From Volvariella volvacea V23 (taxonomy: Eukaryota > Basidiomycota > Agaricomycetes > Agaricales > Pluteaceae): a stretch of DNA of 64,000 bases. The DNA is taken from NCBI GenBank assembly GCA_000349905.1, contig KB722748.1:1-64000 (forward strand). Reading direction: 5' to 3'. Below are positions 10,588 to 22,584 of this stretch, piece after piece; position 1 is the first letter of the stretch; each line of letters begins with the position of its first letter. Made by a program: the position numbers and the translations under genes. Under the pieces are notes generated by a model. That model was given only the letters and a program-made list of their open reading frames with translations, did not search any database and was not told where the DNA came from.

Positions 10588-11279
10588 TGACTACAAAGAT
10601 GAGTTGGTGAGTACCTGGATCATTCGAAATATGAAGCAGACACCTACAACGGATTGACCAAGCCTGAGGGGTGTGGAAGGCGATGTTGAGGCACTTTGGT
10701 CGCTCGTAATTATATTGCAACCCACTTCAACATGCATTATCCTGGTCCGAAGAACCGTGGAAGCGGAATCACAGCATTGATACAGCATTTTTCTTTCGGT
10801 AGAAGCTATTGAGCTCAATAAGCTATGTGCCGCATGGCTGTTATCAATGACTGCGCGACCTATCGATGAAAGCCCGTTCTATTGTCGGGTTCCAAATTTC
10901 CCTAATCTAGCGCAACGACAATCGCATAACATAATTCCGGAATGCATTGTAGCGTGCGTATACAGCACCCTGCTTTGCCCAGTTAACATGCCGAGAGCTA
11001 ACCAGCGCAGTTACATACTATCGGATCCAACTTTCCCGAACCCGCAATGATTAGCTTCATGGAGGCATGTACTTGTAATAATGCATGCGCATCGCCGACC
11101 TGTTAACACCACTATGAAGTCTACCACTATGCCACAGCATCTGCCTCCTTAGGCGAGATATTGGAGATGCGGCGATCTGTGAAACATCTATGGTAGTAAA
11201 CGACACAACGATATACAATGAACACCGTCAGTTGATCACTAACCTGAATCTATCTTGGAGTACTCACCTAGGCTAACCA
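10588..11279. other. Intergenic, nothing recognised
   Basis: Separates the G-domain gene from the F-box pseudogene. Only short frames without domains. It should include the promoter of the minus-strand G-domain gene, but I cannot point to a box. Confidence 0.5.
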
Positions 11280-12711
11280 CTAATCCGTTCTACCCTCCTC
11301 TATTAAAGACAGCAACTCCGTGCTTAGCATACCAGGAAAACGGCAGTGCATCCCCTCAGCCCTCAACGATAGGGTGCGTTCATTCCACTCCTTCTCCAGC
11401 TTCCTTTTGTCAATGATCTCAACAGAACCCATCTTTGTGAATCCTTTCGCTTTGACCCTCCACCTCGACTCGATTCCTCTATACTTACGCCCACTTCGCT
11501 CCCTTCATCAGAACTGATGGACAAACTACCGAGGTTCGGCGAATAACAGTACGTCGCGTCTGGTGATAGAGCAAGTCTTGAAATCAAAGTACTGTCGTTT
11601 AAATAACCACACCCATGTAAATCGATTTCAATTGTCGGAACGCGTTGGAAAAACTCCAAAAGTTCGTCAACTCCAACCTTGAATCTTCCTAAGCTCAACG
11701 ACTTTAATGGCGGTTCCCGTCCGCGATCATCCCAAAACCCCTTCTGGTTCTGCAAATCCCGATAGACAAAGGTCCTGAAGAGCCGGAAACTTGATAGCTC
11801 TAAAAAGTGGCGCAATCCCTCCATCGAGGAATCTGAGCCCCAAAATACGCATCGAGGTATGCAAGAATCGGTATTCCATGTCCTCTGGAAGTGGTTCGGC
11901 CCAGCCAAAAGTATCGTCGGAATCGCAAAGGTGGAATTCCTCCAAGCCGCGACACCGCGAGAGTGATTCTAGGATTTTAGAGGGTTGTAAACTGAAGTCT
12001 TGCTGGAAGTGCTTGATTGAAGGAGGAAGTGCATCGACCAAGGCATCGTCAATGGGTAATTCAAATGCTATGTCTTCAGAGACTGTTATAGACTCGACCC
12101 TGGGACAGGTGGAGAAGTCAAAGGAGAGGGTTGGGAGAGAGGATAGATTATCGAGGTCAAGAACATCGCGTGACAATGAAAGGTCGAGAGTCTTAAGGAG
12201 AGGGAATCCACGTGGAATCAGCTTCAAACATTCTTGTAGCTCGTCGAATTCTAATTTCAATTTGAGCACTTCTATTCGAGGGGTTATGGGACCCAGGATG
12301 TGGGGCATTATAATCGGTACGTGGTCTCCTTTCCCGACCCACAACGATGTCGCGACTTCGCAAGGGAGGGTTTTCGATCGCGCTAACCATCGGTTGATGG
12401 AGGGGATATAGCGAGCTTTACGAACGGCGTTGCCGGAGAGCCTAATATACGTCCAGAGGATAGGTGTTTCCAGTGTGATGGACCTCCAACGTTTGCAGAC
12501 AAGCCCCAGGACGAGTGGAATGATATCGATCATATGCCGGCGCTCGATATTCCACATATGCTAGTGGATAAAAAGCGAAGATCTCAGAAATTATCTCTGC
12601 GGGGATGTCATTTATCGTTGGTGGTGTGGAGGGGGAAAGTTGAGAAAGGGGGTTCTGTCGTCCGAGGGTTCGGGAGATGATGGGAGATGATGGATAGTGG
12701 ATGAGAATCAA
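11280..12711 (-). pseudogene. F-box/LRR-type protein with frameshifts (copy B)
   Basis: The F-box begins 'INDIPAEIISEIFAFYPLA' (about 12630-12570). It moves by one base to the frame that reads 'LVLGLVCKRWRSITLETP' and runs as an LRR-like body to about 11740. A second shift leads to 'PPLKSLSLGRFKVGVDEL', and a third near 11490 leads to 'ESRWRVKAKGFTKMGSVEI' and a stop at 11280. The order F-box, Leu-rich body, C-terminal 'ESRWR' tail is the standard one for these fungal proteins, so the whole gene is present. No GT-AG intron explains the first shift. Either the gene is dead or this stretch has assembly indels; other long frames in the window are clean, which favours decay. Confidence 0.65.
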
Positions 12712-13328
12712 TCGTGTTTGTCTTTCGTATCTACAATATATATATAGTCTGTGCAGTGTCAGCCTCGTATTTACATCTGGTCCGTGTCATAATGCTCCTC
12801 CACAGTGGTCTCATGAAGTTTGAGTTTGGAAATCGAGCAAGTATGAATCTGAGGGCTCGCGGCTCGGTCGTGGTTTGGTCAAGGGTTTGCGCTCGGGGCG
12901 CCGAGCGCATAGCCTGCGCCACATCGCGTGGCTGGGTGGCTCCTAACGCCATCGCCGTGTCATCCCAAGCAACTGTGCCCCAACTCCTGCAGTCGTTTGC
13001 CTAGGTTCATTCGGATGCCGTGCATTGCACTAATCATCCCTACCTTGCTGTGAATAAGTAGCGCACTTCGAAACTCATGAAACGCAATACACACTAAAAT
13101 CTATTAAGAACAAGAACTAAAAGCTAGAAGCTAGAAAAGACATCAAGTGATCCCATGAAGCCATAATTGGGGTGACGACTCAAGGTGGCCGCACGTCGCG
13201 ACTGGTAACGTAACAAAATTGTGCCTATAAGAGACCTTCTGGCATCAGATTTGTACTAGCAGTAATCGTACAATTACATGAGGACGAACGGCCAGGGCTG
13301 ACCATAATATTCGCCAATCTTCTTGTAA
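12712..13328. other. Intergenic, nothing recognised
   Basis: Upstream of copy B and downstream of the intact F-box gene. A GC-rich stretch at 12850-12960 has no recognisable coding content and does not fold into a tRNA cloverleaf that I can see. Confidence 0.5.
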
Positions 13329-15023
13329 TTACTCGCTGTGTTCTACATCAAGGTTGGTAACAAACTCCTTTAACATTTCCAAGCCCTTTAATCGAAACCC
13401 ATCCCTAGATTCGCGACCTACGAATCTCAGAGCGAGGGTATGTAACTTCAAGCCTCTTTCCGCTCGTCCTTTCAGCCATTCCAACAAAGCGCCCAACAAT
13501 TGCGTATCCGTTCCAAGTAGCTCGCCCTCCTTTATTTTATCCAAGACGAGGGTTTCCAACCCGGGGAAAGACGTAACACGCATGTCGTGACACGATTCAC
13601 AGCAGCAAAACGAGTAGGGCACTCCAGGTAAATGGCGTGCCACCTTTTGGAATTCGCGCTTGTGATCGCCAAACGATAAGATGCTCGCGAGTCCCTGTGT
13701 ATATTCTACATGAATCTCCAGGAGGCTATTCAAGTCACGAAGGGGGGAGTAGCATCTGCTAATAAAGTAGCATGACAGGATGCCTCTGGTGCTGAGAGAG
13801 CGGATATTGTACTCTGCAAGACGAACAAGATAGAGGATGTCTTCCTCCTGCCTTGAGTTACTTCGATTCCCGCCCGAGACATTAAAAAGCACTAGGTCGT
13901 CATTGTCCGCGTTCTGGGATATGAGGCTTAGCTCATCCCAACCGATAGAAAGGGAAAAATGGTGGGGGTGTAAGCTGGGCCGACGATGGTCCTGGAAGAA
14001 TTGTAAGGCCCGAAGTAGTACTGGAGATGGTTCCGCCTTATTAGACATGTCACCCTGGATATCTATAGTTGATAACGAAGGCAACAGCAGGTGATCCAGG
14101 AGCAGAGAAGGGACATGAGAGACCCTCAGGTATTGGAGCTCGGGCAAGTGCACTGAGGTTGATAATGGTCCCTCGCCTGTTTCCCAGTCGTATCTTACCG
14201 ATAGTCGACGTACAGCTGGGCAGCGACGCAATAGGTTTAGTTGATTGCTGAGCATTATATCAGCAACTATGACTTCCGTCACAGTTGGGAGATGGGAAGG
14301 GAGAAGATAGCTCCACTGATCTATCCAGCACGTGTCGACTTGCAATTGACGAAGCTTTGGCATGGCCGCGAGTTCGACCACATCAGGTGGAGAAGGGGGC
14401 TCGGAATCAAAGTCGGAACCAAACTCGGAGACAATCTCCTCATCGTCATCAGATAACCGCAAAACTTCCAACTGAGGGGCAGGCACACTTCGCAACCAAA
14501 GCGTCCTTTCTTTGACGCACTCTAGTCGAATGGATAACGAATAGACCCTGTGCATATTTTCCGCGATGAGTCGAAGCATACTGTCATACGCGTCGTCTCC
14601 ACTCCGACCCCTCCAAGTGTCAAAATGTAGGGGCTGATCCTTTGACCGCTCCAGAAAGGCGGTGAACCAGCTCAAGTTGATAGTCCAGATATGCGCCCAT
14701 AGCTCTGGGCACTCTAGAGCTACACTTCTCCAACGTGCACAGAATTGAGTGACCGGTACCCAGGAGTAGATGAAAGAGGCATCGAGAGGGGGGCGATAGG
14801 AATGATAAGGATGGTAGAGATGATCATCAGCTTTTCCAGCAGCAGAAGTGGCGGTATCGACCACGATGCGGTTAATAATGTTGATGATAAGTTCTGGGGG
14901 AAGTTTTGAGATGGGCGCTGAATTATGCTCGTCTTGGTGGTGCTGGTGGTGATGCATTCGTATAGATTGGATGGTAAGCTCTTCGTCAGTGGCTTCAGTA
15001 TGGACTCCATCGTGTGGTGGCAT
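13329..15023 (-). CDS. F-box protein with LRR-like body (intact, single exon)
   Basis: 564 aa without introns, from ATG at 15023. The N-terminus is His-rich ('MHHHQHHQDEHN'). The F-box is 'ISKLPPELIINIINRIV' at about residues 38-54, followed by 'WVPVTQFCARWRSVALECP', the usual second half of an F-box in these families. The rest alternates Leu-rich stretches ('LEVLRLSDD', 'LRQLQVDTC', 'LQYLRVSHV') consistent with irregular LRRs that bind a substrate. An acidic insert 'DDDEEIVSEFGSDFDSEP' sits near 195-212. By family it would dock to Skp1 in an SCF ubiquitin ligase; the substrate is unknown. The pseudogene at 25.6-27.1 kb is a decayed relative. Confidence 0.82.
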   Translation of the reverse strand: MPPHDGVHTEATDEELTIQSIRMHHHQHHQDEHNSAPISKLPPELIINIINRIVVDTATSAAGKADDHLYHPYHSYRPPLDASFIYSWVPVTQFCARWRSVALECPELWAHIWTINLSWFTAFLERSKDQPLHFDTWRGRSGDDAYDSMLRLIAENMHRVYSLSIRLECVKERTLWLRSVPAPQLEVLRLSDDDEEIVSEFGSDFDSEPPSPPDVVELAAMPKLRQLQVDTCWIDQWSYLLPSHLPTVTEVIVADIMLSNQLNLLRRCPAVRRLSVRYDWETGEGPLSTSVHLPELQYLRVSHVPSLLLDHLLLPSLSTIDIQGDMSNKAEPSPVLLRALQFFQDHRRPSLHPHHFSLSIGWDELSLISQNADNDDLVLFNVSGGNRSNSRQEEDILYLVRLAEYNIRSLSTRGILSCYFISRCYSPLRDLNSLLEIHVEYTQGLASILSFGDHKREFQKVARHLPGVPYSFCCCESCHDMRVTSFPGLETLVLDKIKEGELLGTDTQLLGALLEWLKGRAERGLKLHTLALRFVGRESRDGFRLKGLEMLKEFVTNLDVEHSE

Positions 15024-15540
15024 TCTCTGGGTTGGATACGCGTGAGTATGGAGCCCACCGGCGTGTGGAGAGCGTAGTTTATATTCTAGTAGGCTGTGGT
15101 GGTGCTATTGACCCCAGGTGTGATTCTATCTGTTGAGGTACTTGATTAACACTGGCCGGTAGGTGTGGAGACGGGGTTTTGTTGAGAGCTGTACAGGCAT
15201 CCACCGGTACGCTTTAAGCCGGCGGCCCGCGTCCACATCAAACTGGAGGATGAAGTACTAGATAGTCCTGCAGACGAGTAGTCTCACGGAAAGATCATCA
15301 GAGGCATAGAAAGTGCTGCGTTATACCAGCGTGCAGCTTTCTTGGAAGCCACCAAACACATTGTGGGGCCACGGTGTTGTCTACGTATTCATGCATGGTA
15401 CATATAATGACATTGTTTATTGTAGTACTGATACGACATGGCAGTGCAAATAGGTAATCGTAAAAATACAAGGAATTGTTCCAGTATCTGAAGAATTGTA
15501 CGAAATGCTATTTGTGAAACAGAACATTTTGAGTGACATG
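15024..15540. other. Intergenic between two minus-strand genes
   Basis: Promoter side of the F-box gene and 3' side of TSC2. I see no RNA gene, repeat or further coding sequence. Confidence 0.5.
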
Positions 15541-18500
15541 TTAGTAAGTGGTCGTAAAATCTCTGAAAGCTTCCTGCCCCATGATACCTTCCACAGGTTC
15601 GGGGATCTCTTGACGTGACAAGGTGGCCTGGAAACGACGAATCGCTTCCAGCCTATTCTGCCAGTTCGTTTTTACATCTACTCGTACAGTATCGTTCTGG
15701 GTGTTGGCGAAAACAGAAGCAAACCAATCAGACAACAGACTGAGCTGTCGCACAAGGAGGGGTAGATTCTCGGCTGAGATGACTTTAAATTGTCCGACGG
15801 GCGTGAACTCCATCATTCCAGGAGCTCGTTGCACGGTCACTTTGAAATATTCGTTCTCGTGCACGTTGTTTGAGAATGCCGCGATGGCACCCAATGAGTG
15901 AGGTTCGATGACGATGTTCACGAATTGGAACTGCGTTGATAGTGTATCGAACCGGTATGGTTTTCCGGAATCGTTCCAAACGATTCGGACATAATCGTTG
16001 CCGATATGGCGCTTTTTGTAGTTGGCGTAGGGGTCGTCATCCGAGTTGGGCATCATGGTTGCTGTATGATATAGGATTTGGCCAATGTCGTCCCACCAAG
16101 CGTAGGCATATTCTCCGTCTTCATCCGGGTCCAGGCCACCCACATAGACATCTTGTTGGCCTCTGAGGTTGATTAAGCGGCCTATACCCTCTAAGAAACG
16201 AGCATACGCGGGTGATCCATGGGTGTTCCGGAGGATCTCAACCTCGTTGGTCTGGCCAGGAGCAACATACATGATTCCGACTTTGTGCGTGTCGATGACA
16301 GGCATTCGGTCAATCATAGAGAAGAACTTGGCCAAACCGCTTGTTTCGTGAACCATTCTGATGTTGGTTCTGACCATGTTATCAGGGTAGGGGGTGAGTT
16401 GCAATGCAAAGAATGAGGGGTCGACAACGACTTCTTTACGGCGCTGAGAGGGTGCTGTACCACTCCACACATAACCTGTAATAGGATCTGGACGTGGTGG
16501 TTTGTCTGAAGAGTCGTCGTCGGAAGCAAATACTTCCTGAACTTCGCGTCGCGCGTCCTGAACACTGTTTAAGTCAAACACTTAACGGTTCAAAGGAGGA
16601 CCTACATCAACAGGGGTTGGAGGTTGAGGTGGCTGCTCGTCGTCACCTTGGGCTTGAGGGACGACCGACGTTGGCTGCCGATTCATCAAGAGCGCAGCCG
16701 GTAGCGACGAACGGTCAGGCCCAACATCTCCAGGCCCAACAACCGGGACATTCTCCACATGACACAAAAACTTTGTCAACCCCGACGGGCGTCTAGATAT
16801 AACCTCAATCCACCCCAATCTCGCCAGCGCGCGGATGGTCATGACAGAGTTTCCCGCGATCCAGGTTTTCTCGCTGAGCGCCGGCACATCGGACGGGTAG
16901 GGCTTCGAGTTGACCGGGTTCATCACCACTTCGCTCATGAGCGAGTGGGCTGGGCGTGGATCTGCACTTGCGTAGGTGTAGCGGCTGAGCCAGTCAAAGC
17001 ACACTTCTGTTGGACCGTCCAGCGCGTCGTTCATCTCGTTCGCGATGAGGAGTTGTCGCGTGATATATTTGATATAGCTTGGTCGATCGGGAAGTTTGAG
17101 AGCTAGGAACCACACATACAGGATATAGTATGTGAGGATGCGAACGTGTTGCGATAGCGCCCAAGACGTCGTCGGGGATGCATTGAGACGGTTGTAGTGC
17201 TGCAGGTATTGTAGTGCCACTCCAAATACCGTCTTGTAATCGTTCTCTGTGAAGTTGGCGTAGAGGTTGGGCTGAGATGGGATGATGGACAGGAACCCAA
17301 GGATGTGGACGGCCATATATGGGTTGCTCATGATCTGGGAGAGCTTCTCCATGATATGGGGTAGGTACCGCGTGACCGAGCTCTGCAGCTCAAAAGCAGC
17401 TAGCGTCAGCGCGTGCAAGCAACACTTGATAGTCGACGGCTGGCCGTTAAGTCCAACTTGGAGGGCTTCGACCAGGAGGTGCCGTTGTTGCGTGTCAAAG
17501 CCCCGCTTGTAGCTGATCAAGACCGACAGGGTGTGGAACGCCAACCCCTGGGCGTCGCGGGGTCTGAATGGCAGTGGGGCCACTATTTGGGTTCCGAGCT
17601 TCTCATCCAGGATTCGGGTAGCGATGGTCGTCATCATCCTGGTGATAATCACCTTTGACTTTGGGCCACAAAAGAAGTGTTTGTTGGCTAGTTGGATAGG
17701 AAGATGACACAACACGTATGAACATATCTCCCAATCTCTTTCCTTCTCCAATATATCCAACATAGTGCTCAGGTACAACGAAACAGGAAGTAGGGGCGTA
17801 TCTTGACACCTCACGTCGTACGAAACGAGTGCTTCACTTGGTGAGTCAACCGCGGCGACGGTGAAGGGCAGTGTTTCAGGGAATCGCCAAAGCTGTACTT
17901 TAGGCTTGGAAACTTTTGGTGTCACCGGGGCCTTGCCGAGCCCTGCAGTCCTTGAGCGACTCCTACTTGCTGTGGAGTGAGAAAACCCCATCCCCCTCCC
18001 CCTTGACATCTGTCTCCCGTCCCTATCAAAGTCTTGAGGCATCCGAGGGCGCGCCTTGCGGGGCGGTTCGTACGTGTCGACGACCACCGCTTCTGGACGA
18101 TAGCTAAACGGCAACTCTGCGGTTTCGTCTAACCTATTGATCAACCCGGACAGAGTTGCGACGTGTGACTCCACGTCGAAACCAGACTGACTGAAGTAGA
18201 CCTTGTGGTCCCTGTCTGAACGGAGTCGGGAGAGGAACTGGAGGACGGTCAGCCGAGCACGCGTGGATCGGCCTTCTGCTAGAATATGAATTAGGGTCTC
18301 GTAAATTTTGATGGCGACGCGCATATTCTTTGTGTTGAGGACAAAAGGGGTGAACGCGAGCTGACTGAAGACATTAACTAATGCGCAGACTGCAGATGCA
18401 CCACGAGCAAGAGGACGTGGTTGGTCGATCGAAGGAGGAGTCGGCATCTCCTCGGGCTCTTCTGGAACTTGAGGCGGGATAGATTGAGATCGAGACGGGT

Positions 18501-21154
18501 TCGTCAGAGAAGTCAGTATGGACATGACAGCTCCAGGGAATCCGGTCTCCCTTTGACCACGGTCCTCCCGTTCTCGTGCGTGAAGCTCGCTCTGCATACG
18601 CGACAAAAGGGGTGATGTAGCCACAGAGGGGGTCGCAGCGACCGTATGCGGAGTGGGCGAGGCTGTATCTGGCGTCAAAATGGAGGCATTATCCCCTTCC
18701 TCTTCTTCTGGGTCCTCAGAGCTGGGGCTCGTCGCGGTCAACACCAAGAGTGCGATGTAACGCCCGACGGATATCTCGTTGTCCCCAATTGCTTCCTCTC
18801 CTTCGATCACGGTCAGGTCGTCTCCGTCGTATTCGACAATTCGGAGCACCACCTCTTCTCCTAGAACTCTCCACACTGCGTCCCCGTAATCCCCTGACTC
18901 TGCAGAAACTGATTCGTTGCAGAACTCCCATACTAGATCAGCCAGGGGACGACGATAGAATTTCATGTCCTTGACATTGGAGTACACGTTCTCGAGGGCA
19001 TCCATGACAGCGGTCCTCGTCAGGGGTCGTTGAGGGCCCAGTAACGAGAAGTTCCCAAGGACCTTGGACCACGTATCCAGCCATTCCTGAGATGTTGGGG
19101 TAAGGTCATGCTGCTCGAGCATATTATTGATCAGACGAGCTGTTTCCGAGTCGGATAAGTTGTCGGCTATCTCTACCAAGATTCCTGGCAGGAGGGGGTT
19201 CAGATACTCAGTATGTTCACGGGACAACAAGGACGCCAGCTGTCGCAGAAAAGACGTAGGTGCATTATCTGGATTGTGAAGCGGCAGGATGAATGGTGTC
19301 CCATCGGGATTCCTTGCCGGGGAGATATTCATGAGAACCTGCCATGACATTGTCCTCACGTTCTACATACCTCAGAGGAAGAACATAGTTTGCCAGTTTT
19401 GAAAGGACATCCTCTACAACTGTCATCTCCTCTTCGTCTACAGTCCCTGCACCCTCATCCGTGGCCTCTATTTCCTGCAATATATCCCGAATAAGCCCCA
19501 AGTCCTCCTCCAGAATGGCCTCTTTCTCTTCGCGCTCCCGGTTGAAAACCCACGAGCCAACAGTGTTGCTCAACCCCGGATCCCAACCGGAATGCCACAA
19601 CACCCAAGCATCTACACTACTCGCGAGCGCCTTTCCCAACCTTGCTGCATCCCATCCGTTCCCCTTATTACCCAATCCAGAAGTAGTGATGTAATCCTCA
19701 GGGGGCCAAGCTCTCTCCATCAGGTCCTTCTCCATCACTATGCTCCCAGGCGCTCCAGAGTACGAGTACGAGGTCGATGTTTCTCGCATGATATACGCGC
19801 GAGCCAGTCGCGTCGATAGTGCACGCCTGACGTAGTTTCTCAACATCCGATGGGCACCCTTTGCGGTCTTGAACGCTACACATAACGAGTCGGGGAAGGA
19901 AGCTAGATTGGCCTGTTTAAAGTCGCTTTTCGTTGGTGATGGCGTGGTGACGATATCGTCAAGGTTTGCTGGCAAGGGCGAGAGGTGGTCTTTGAGAATG
20001 CGCATGCATGTGGATGCATAAGGGCCGGTGAAGAGGGAGTTGAGGACATTTGTGACCCGTTCTTCTGTAACAGGTTTTTTGGGTGGTGGCCCAACGACGG
20101 AGAGTTTGACAAGTGGGGTAGCGATGAAGCCAAGAGCTCGGAACAGCGCGGGAAGGATTTCCTTGAGGTACATATGCGATGACGTCTTGAGCTGCGGGGC
20201 GAGGTGATTGAGGTACAACGTGATGGCAAGATCGGCAGGGTGCCGGAATGGCTGTTTAGTCGGTGGAGTTGGTGCTGTGGATACCGGGGTCGATGAATTG
20301 GAAAGCGAGGATGGGTGGCGTTTGTGCCCTTGCTTGGAGGGCGTGTTCGTGCTGCTCGAAGGAACTTCACTTGTTGGCTTATCTGCTGTTGTAGCATCGG
20401 GGGGCAGCACAATGGAACGATTCACCAAGGAAGTATAGAAATGAGTGATACTGGCCAGCTCTTCTTCTGATATTCTTGCAATAGTTTCTGGATTTTCCAC
20501 GACGTCTGTCAGGAACCCTGCCATTACATCAATACTACGCTCCCTTTCCGACCTTTCCTCTCTCCGCATAGGTTCCATCGTGAGCAGCCCGTCGAATCCA
20601 CCCTCAATCCAAGACTTTAACAGATCCAAAAAGGGTGACTCTATCCCGACAAGATCAGAACCGAAACGCGTCAACGCCCGCAATGCCTTAAACCGCGGTT
20701 CCCACAGCTCCATCGCCCATGGAATGCCTTGAGACTGGAACAGCGCAAAGTATGTCAACCGTTCCGAGGTGGAGAGCGGTGGTGCTTCATTGTGTTCGCA
20801 GTATGTGGCCAGAATTTCGAATCCAACGGCTTGTAGCGCAATGGGTCCTTCAGCATCGCACAACGACCCCAACACAGGGTTGAGGGCAGCACGTCGGGGC
20901 AGAGGGGAATAGGTGGCTAGCATACTTGCAAGTGAGCGAGCATGGGTCAAACTTGGTTGAGAAGGTGGAGAGAGCGCTTCGATGAGCTCATCTAGGCTCA
21001 GGACGGGTTGTGTTGTGCTGAGCACGGGTGGTGCTGGGGGGGTTGATTGATCTGGACGAGGCCTGTTGCCCCACCCAAAGGTGGGGAAGGATGTCGTATT
21101 CGCCCTGGCGCGAAGTCTTGTGGGTGGATCCGCATCCTGCTGCTGACGGGGCAT
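15541..21154 (-). CDS. TSC2: Tuberin (TSC2), Rheb GTPase-activating protein
   Basis: Three exons: 21154-19371, 19312-16606 and 16557-15541. The introns are 58 nt (GTATGT...CAAG) and 48 nt (GTAGGT...TCAG). Phases agree and give 1835 aa, close to human tuberin. The N-terminal two thirds is the alpha-helical tuberin/DUF3384 region. Low-complexity linkers lie near the first intron and around exon 2 'SRGRGMGFSHSTASRSRSR'. The C-terminal Rap/Ran-GAP domain contains 'THKVGIMYVAPGQTNEVEIL', 'GGLDPDEDGEYAYAWWDD' and the catalytic asparagine-thumb motif 'HIGNDYVRIVWNDSG' (Asn about 1684). Tuberin with TSC1 turns off Rheb and so restrains TORC1 on endomembranes (family knowledge). Many yeasts lost it; its presence fits a basidiomycete. 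Confidence 0.95.
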
Positions 21155-21545
21155 GCACAGCGTTGACCGGACTGCTCATGGTCAGACGATTGGAATGAGA
21201 TTAGGGGCCGTATGGGGCTTGAACGATGGACGTACGTAGTTGGAACTTGAGGAGGGGAACGAGAGTTGGCGCCAATGCAAGTCGAGGCTACGGAACCCTT
21301 GGCTGAGAGGATTTGAAGGGCGTTCCGCCGAGGTCGTGGTAAATCGTAGACTTCCTCCACTTGGCTGCAGTCCGAGGCAAGGGTGCCGAATGAGGAAATT
21401 ATTTTACACGATGGACCCTGGCGGGCACGCGTCATGATAAGACGCAATGATCACCATTCCACGCTGTCTCACGCCAAAATTTCAAATACCCATCCAATCT
21501 TATCTGCATTCTATTCTTGTATCATACATAAAGATCTGCATGTAT
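21155..21545. other. Intergenic upstream of TSC2
   Basis: 391 bp between the TSC2 start and the 3' end of the next minus-strand gene. Should contain the TSC2 promoter; no specific element seen. Confidence 0.5.
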
Positions 21546-22190
21546 TCAGAGCTCCCCAAGCTCGGCTAGCTCCCTCAGCCGCTGGATGGTGTGCTCAACA
21601 GCCTGTCCAACAATGGCGTTGATCTCTTTGGCCGGTTGATCAGCACGGGTTCCGGGAACACCTCCAGTGAACGAAAAGGTCAACACGAGCTCATCCTCCC
21701 AGTCATAAGACAGGACGTTCGTGATGCGCACGTTGTCTGATGGGATCTCAAAGTAAGCCTATTCGAGTATGTTGAAAGGATTTGCCATGTCGATGATCTT
21801 CAGTCTTCTAGAAAGAACAGCAAGAAGAACATACGATCGTATTTCCATGCAAAGAGACTTCTTCTCTGACCACCCTTTCGGGTGCGTGTTTGAATTGGAC
21901 AGAGCGTACTAACTGCACATGGACATCAGATCACAGCCCTCGTATACAGCATACGAACACGGGGCTTGCCAGCCACCATGTCGTATGACCATGAACATCA
22001 GAGATGGACTAACCTTGTCCCCCTGATCTTCGACCACTTCGCAGTTCACAATAGCGTTGATGAAGCTCTGTGGCTGACGCGCTTTGATACCCAGTCCCTT
22101 CCAGACTTGCCCCTCAGTGAGACGAGGAGTGATTCCGGGTGCATTCACGCGCCTGCTCGCTGCGAAGCTGGACTTTGGAGCTTGACTCAT
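21546..22190 (-). CDS. AtaL-like SRPBCC-fold protein (DUF1857)
   Basis: Three exons (22190-22014, 21912-21835, 21758-21546), all phase 0, give 155 aa, the usual size. Exon 1 starts 'MSQAPKSSFAASRRVNAP' and includes 'PRLTEGQVWKGLGIKARQP'. Exon 2 has 'RSVQFKHAPERVVREE'. Exon 3 has 'VLSYDWEDELVLTFSFTGG' and ends in a long amphipathic helix 'IQRLRELAELGEL'. The pattern of a strand-rich core closed by a C-terminal helix is that of START/SRPBCC ligand-binding proteins, and the motifs resemble DUF1857/AtaL-like proteins. The ligand is unknown. No signal peptide, so cytoplasmic. Confidence 0.75.
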
Positions 22191-22473
22191 GATGGTGATG
22201 TAGAGGTGGTGTTCTGTGATGAGCTTGAAGTTCGGCCTCAGATCTTACTTATACCTTTTGCAATGGGGCCAGCCCAAGGCGAGAAATGGACACTTTGCTC
22301 ACTAATCTCATCACATAACAGTCAATGTCAACAAATAGGTTATATAGCCGATGAACTACGTCATCACAGTTACTATTATACTAATTGCAGCACTAATTAG
22401 TACGAGTAGGAGCGAAAGAAGTTCACAACGGGCTATAGGGACGAGAACACAGGGAAGCAAGACACAAAGGCCC

Positions 22474-22573
22474 NNNNNNNNNNNNNNNNNNNNNNNNNNN
22501 NNNNNNNNNNNNNNNNNNNNNNNNNNNNNNNNNNNNNNNNNNNNNNNNNNNNNNNNNNNNNNNNNNNNNNNNN
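22474..22573. other. Assembly gap (100 N)
   Basis: Exactly 100 unknown bases, the conventional filler for a gap of unknown size between contigs. True distance and content between the flanking genes are unknown. The PriA-like gene ends 12 bp from it. Confidence 0.99.
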
Positions 22574-22584
22574 AAGTTTACCAA

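Noticed and set aside
19313..19370. Apparent one-base frameshift in TSC2
   Set aside because: A 58-nt GTATGT...CAAG intron joins the exons in phase, so no defect is needed.
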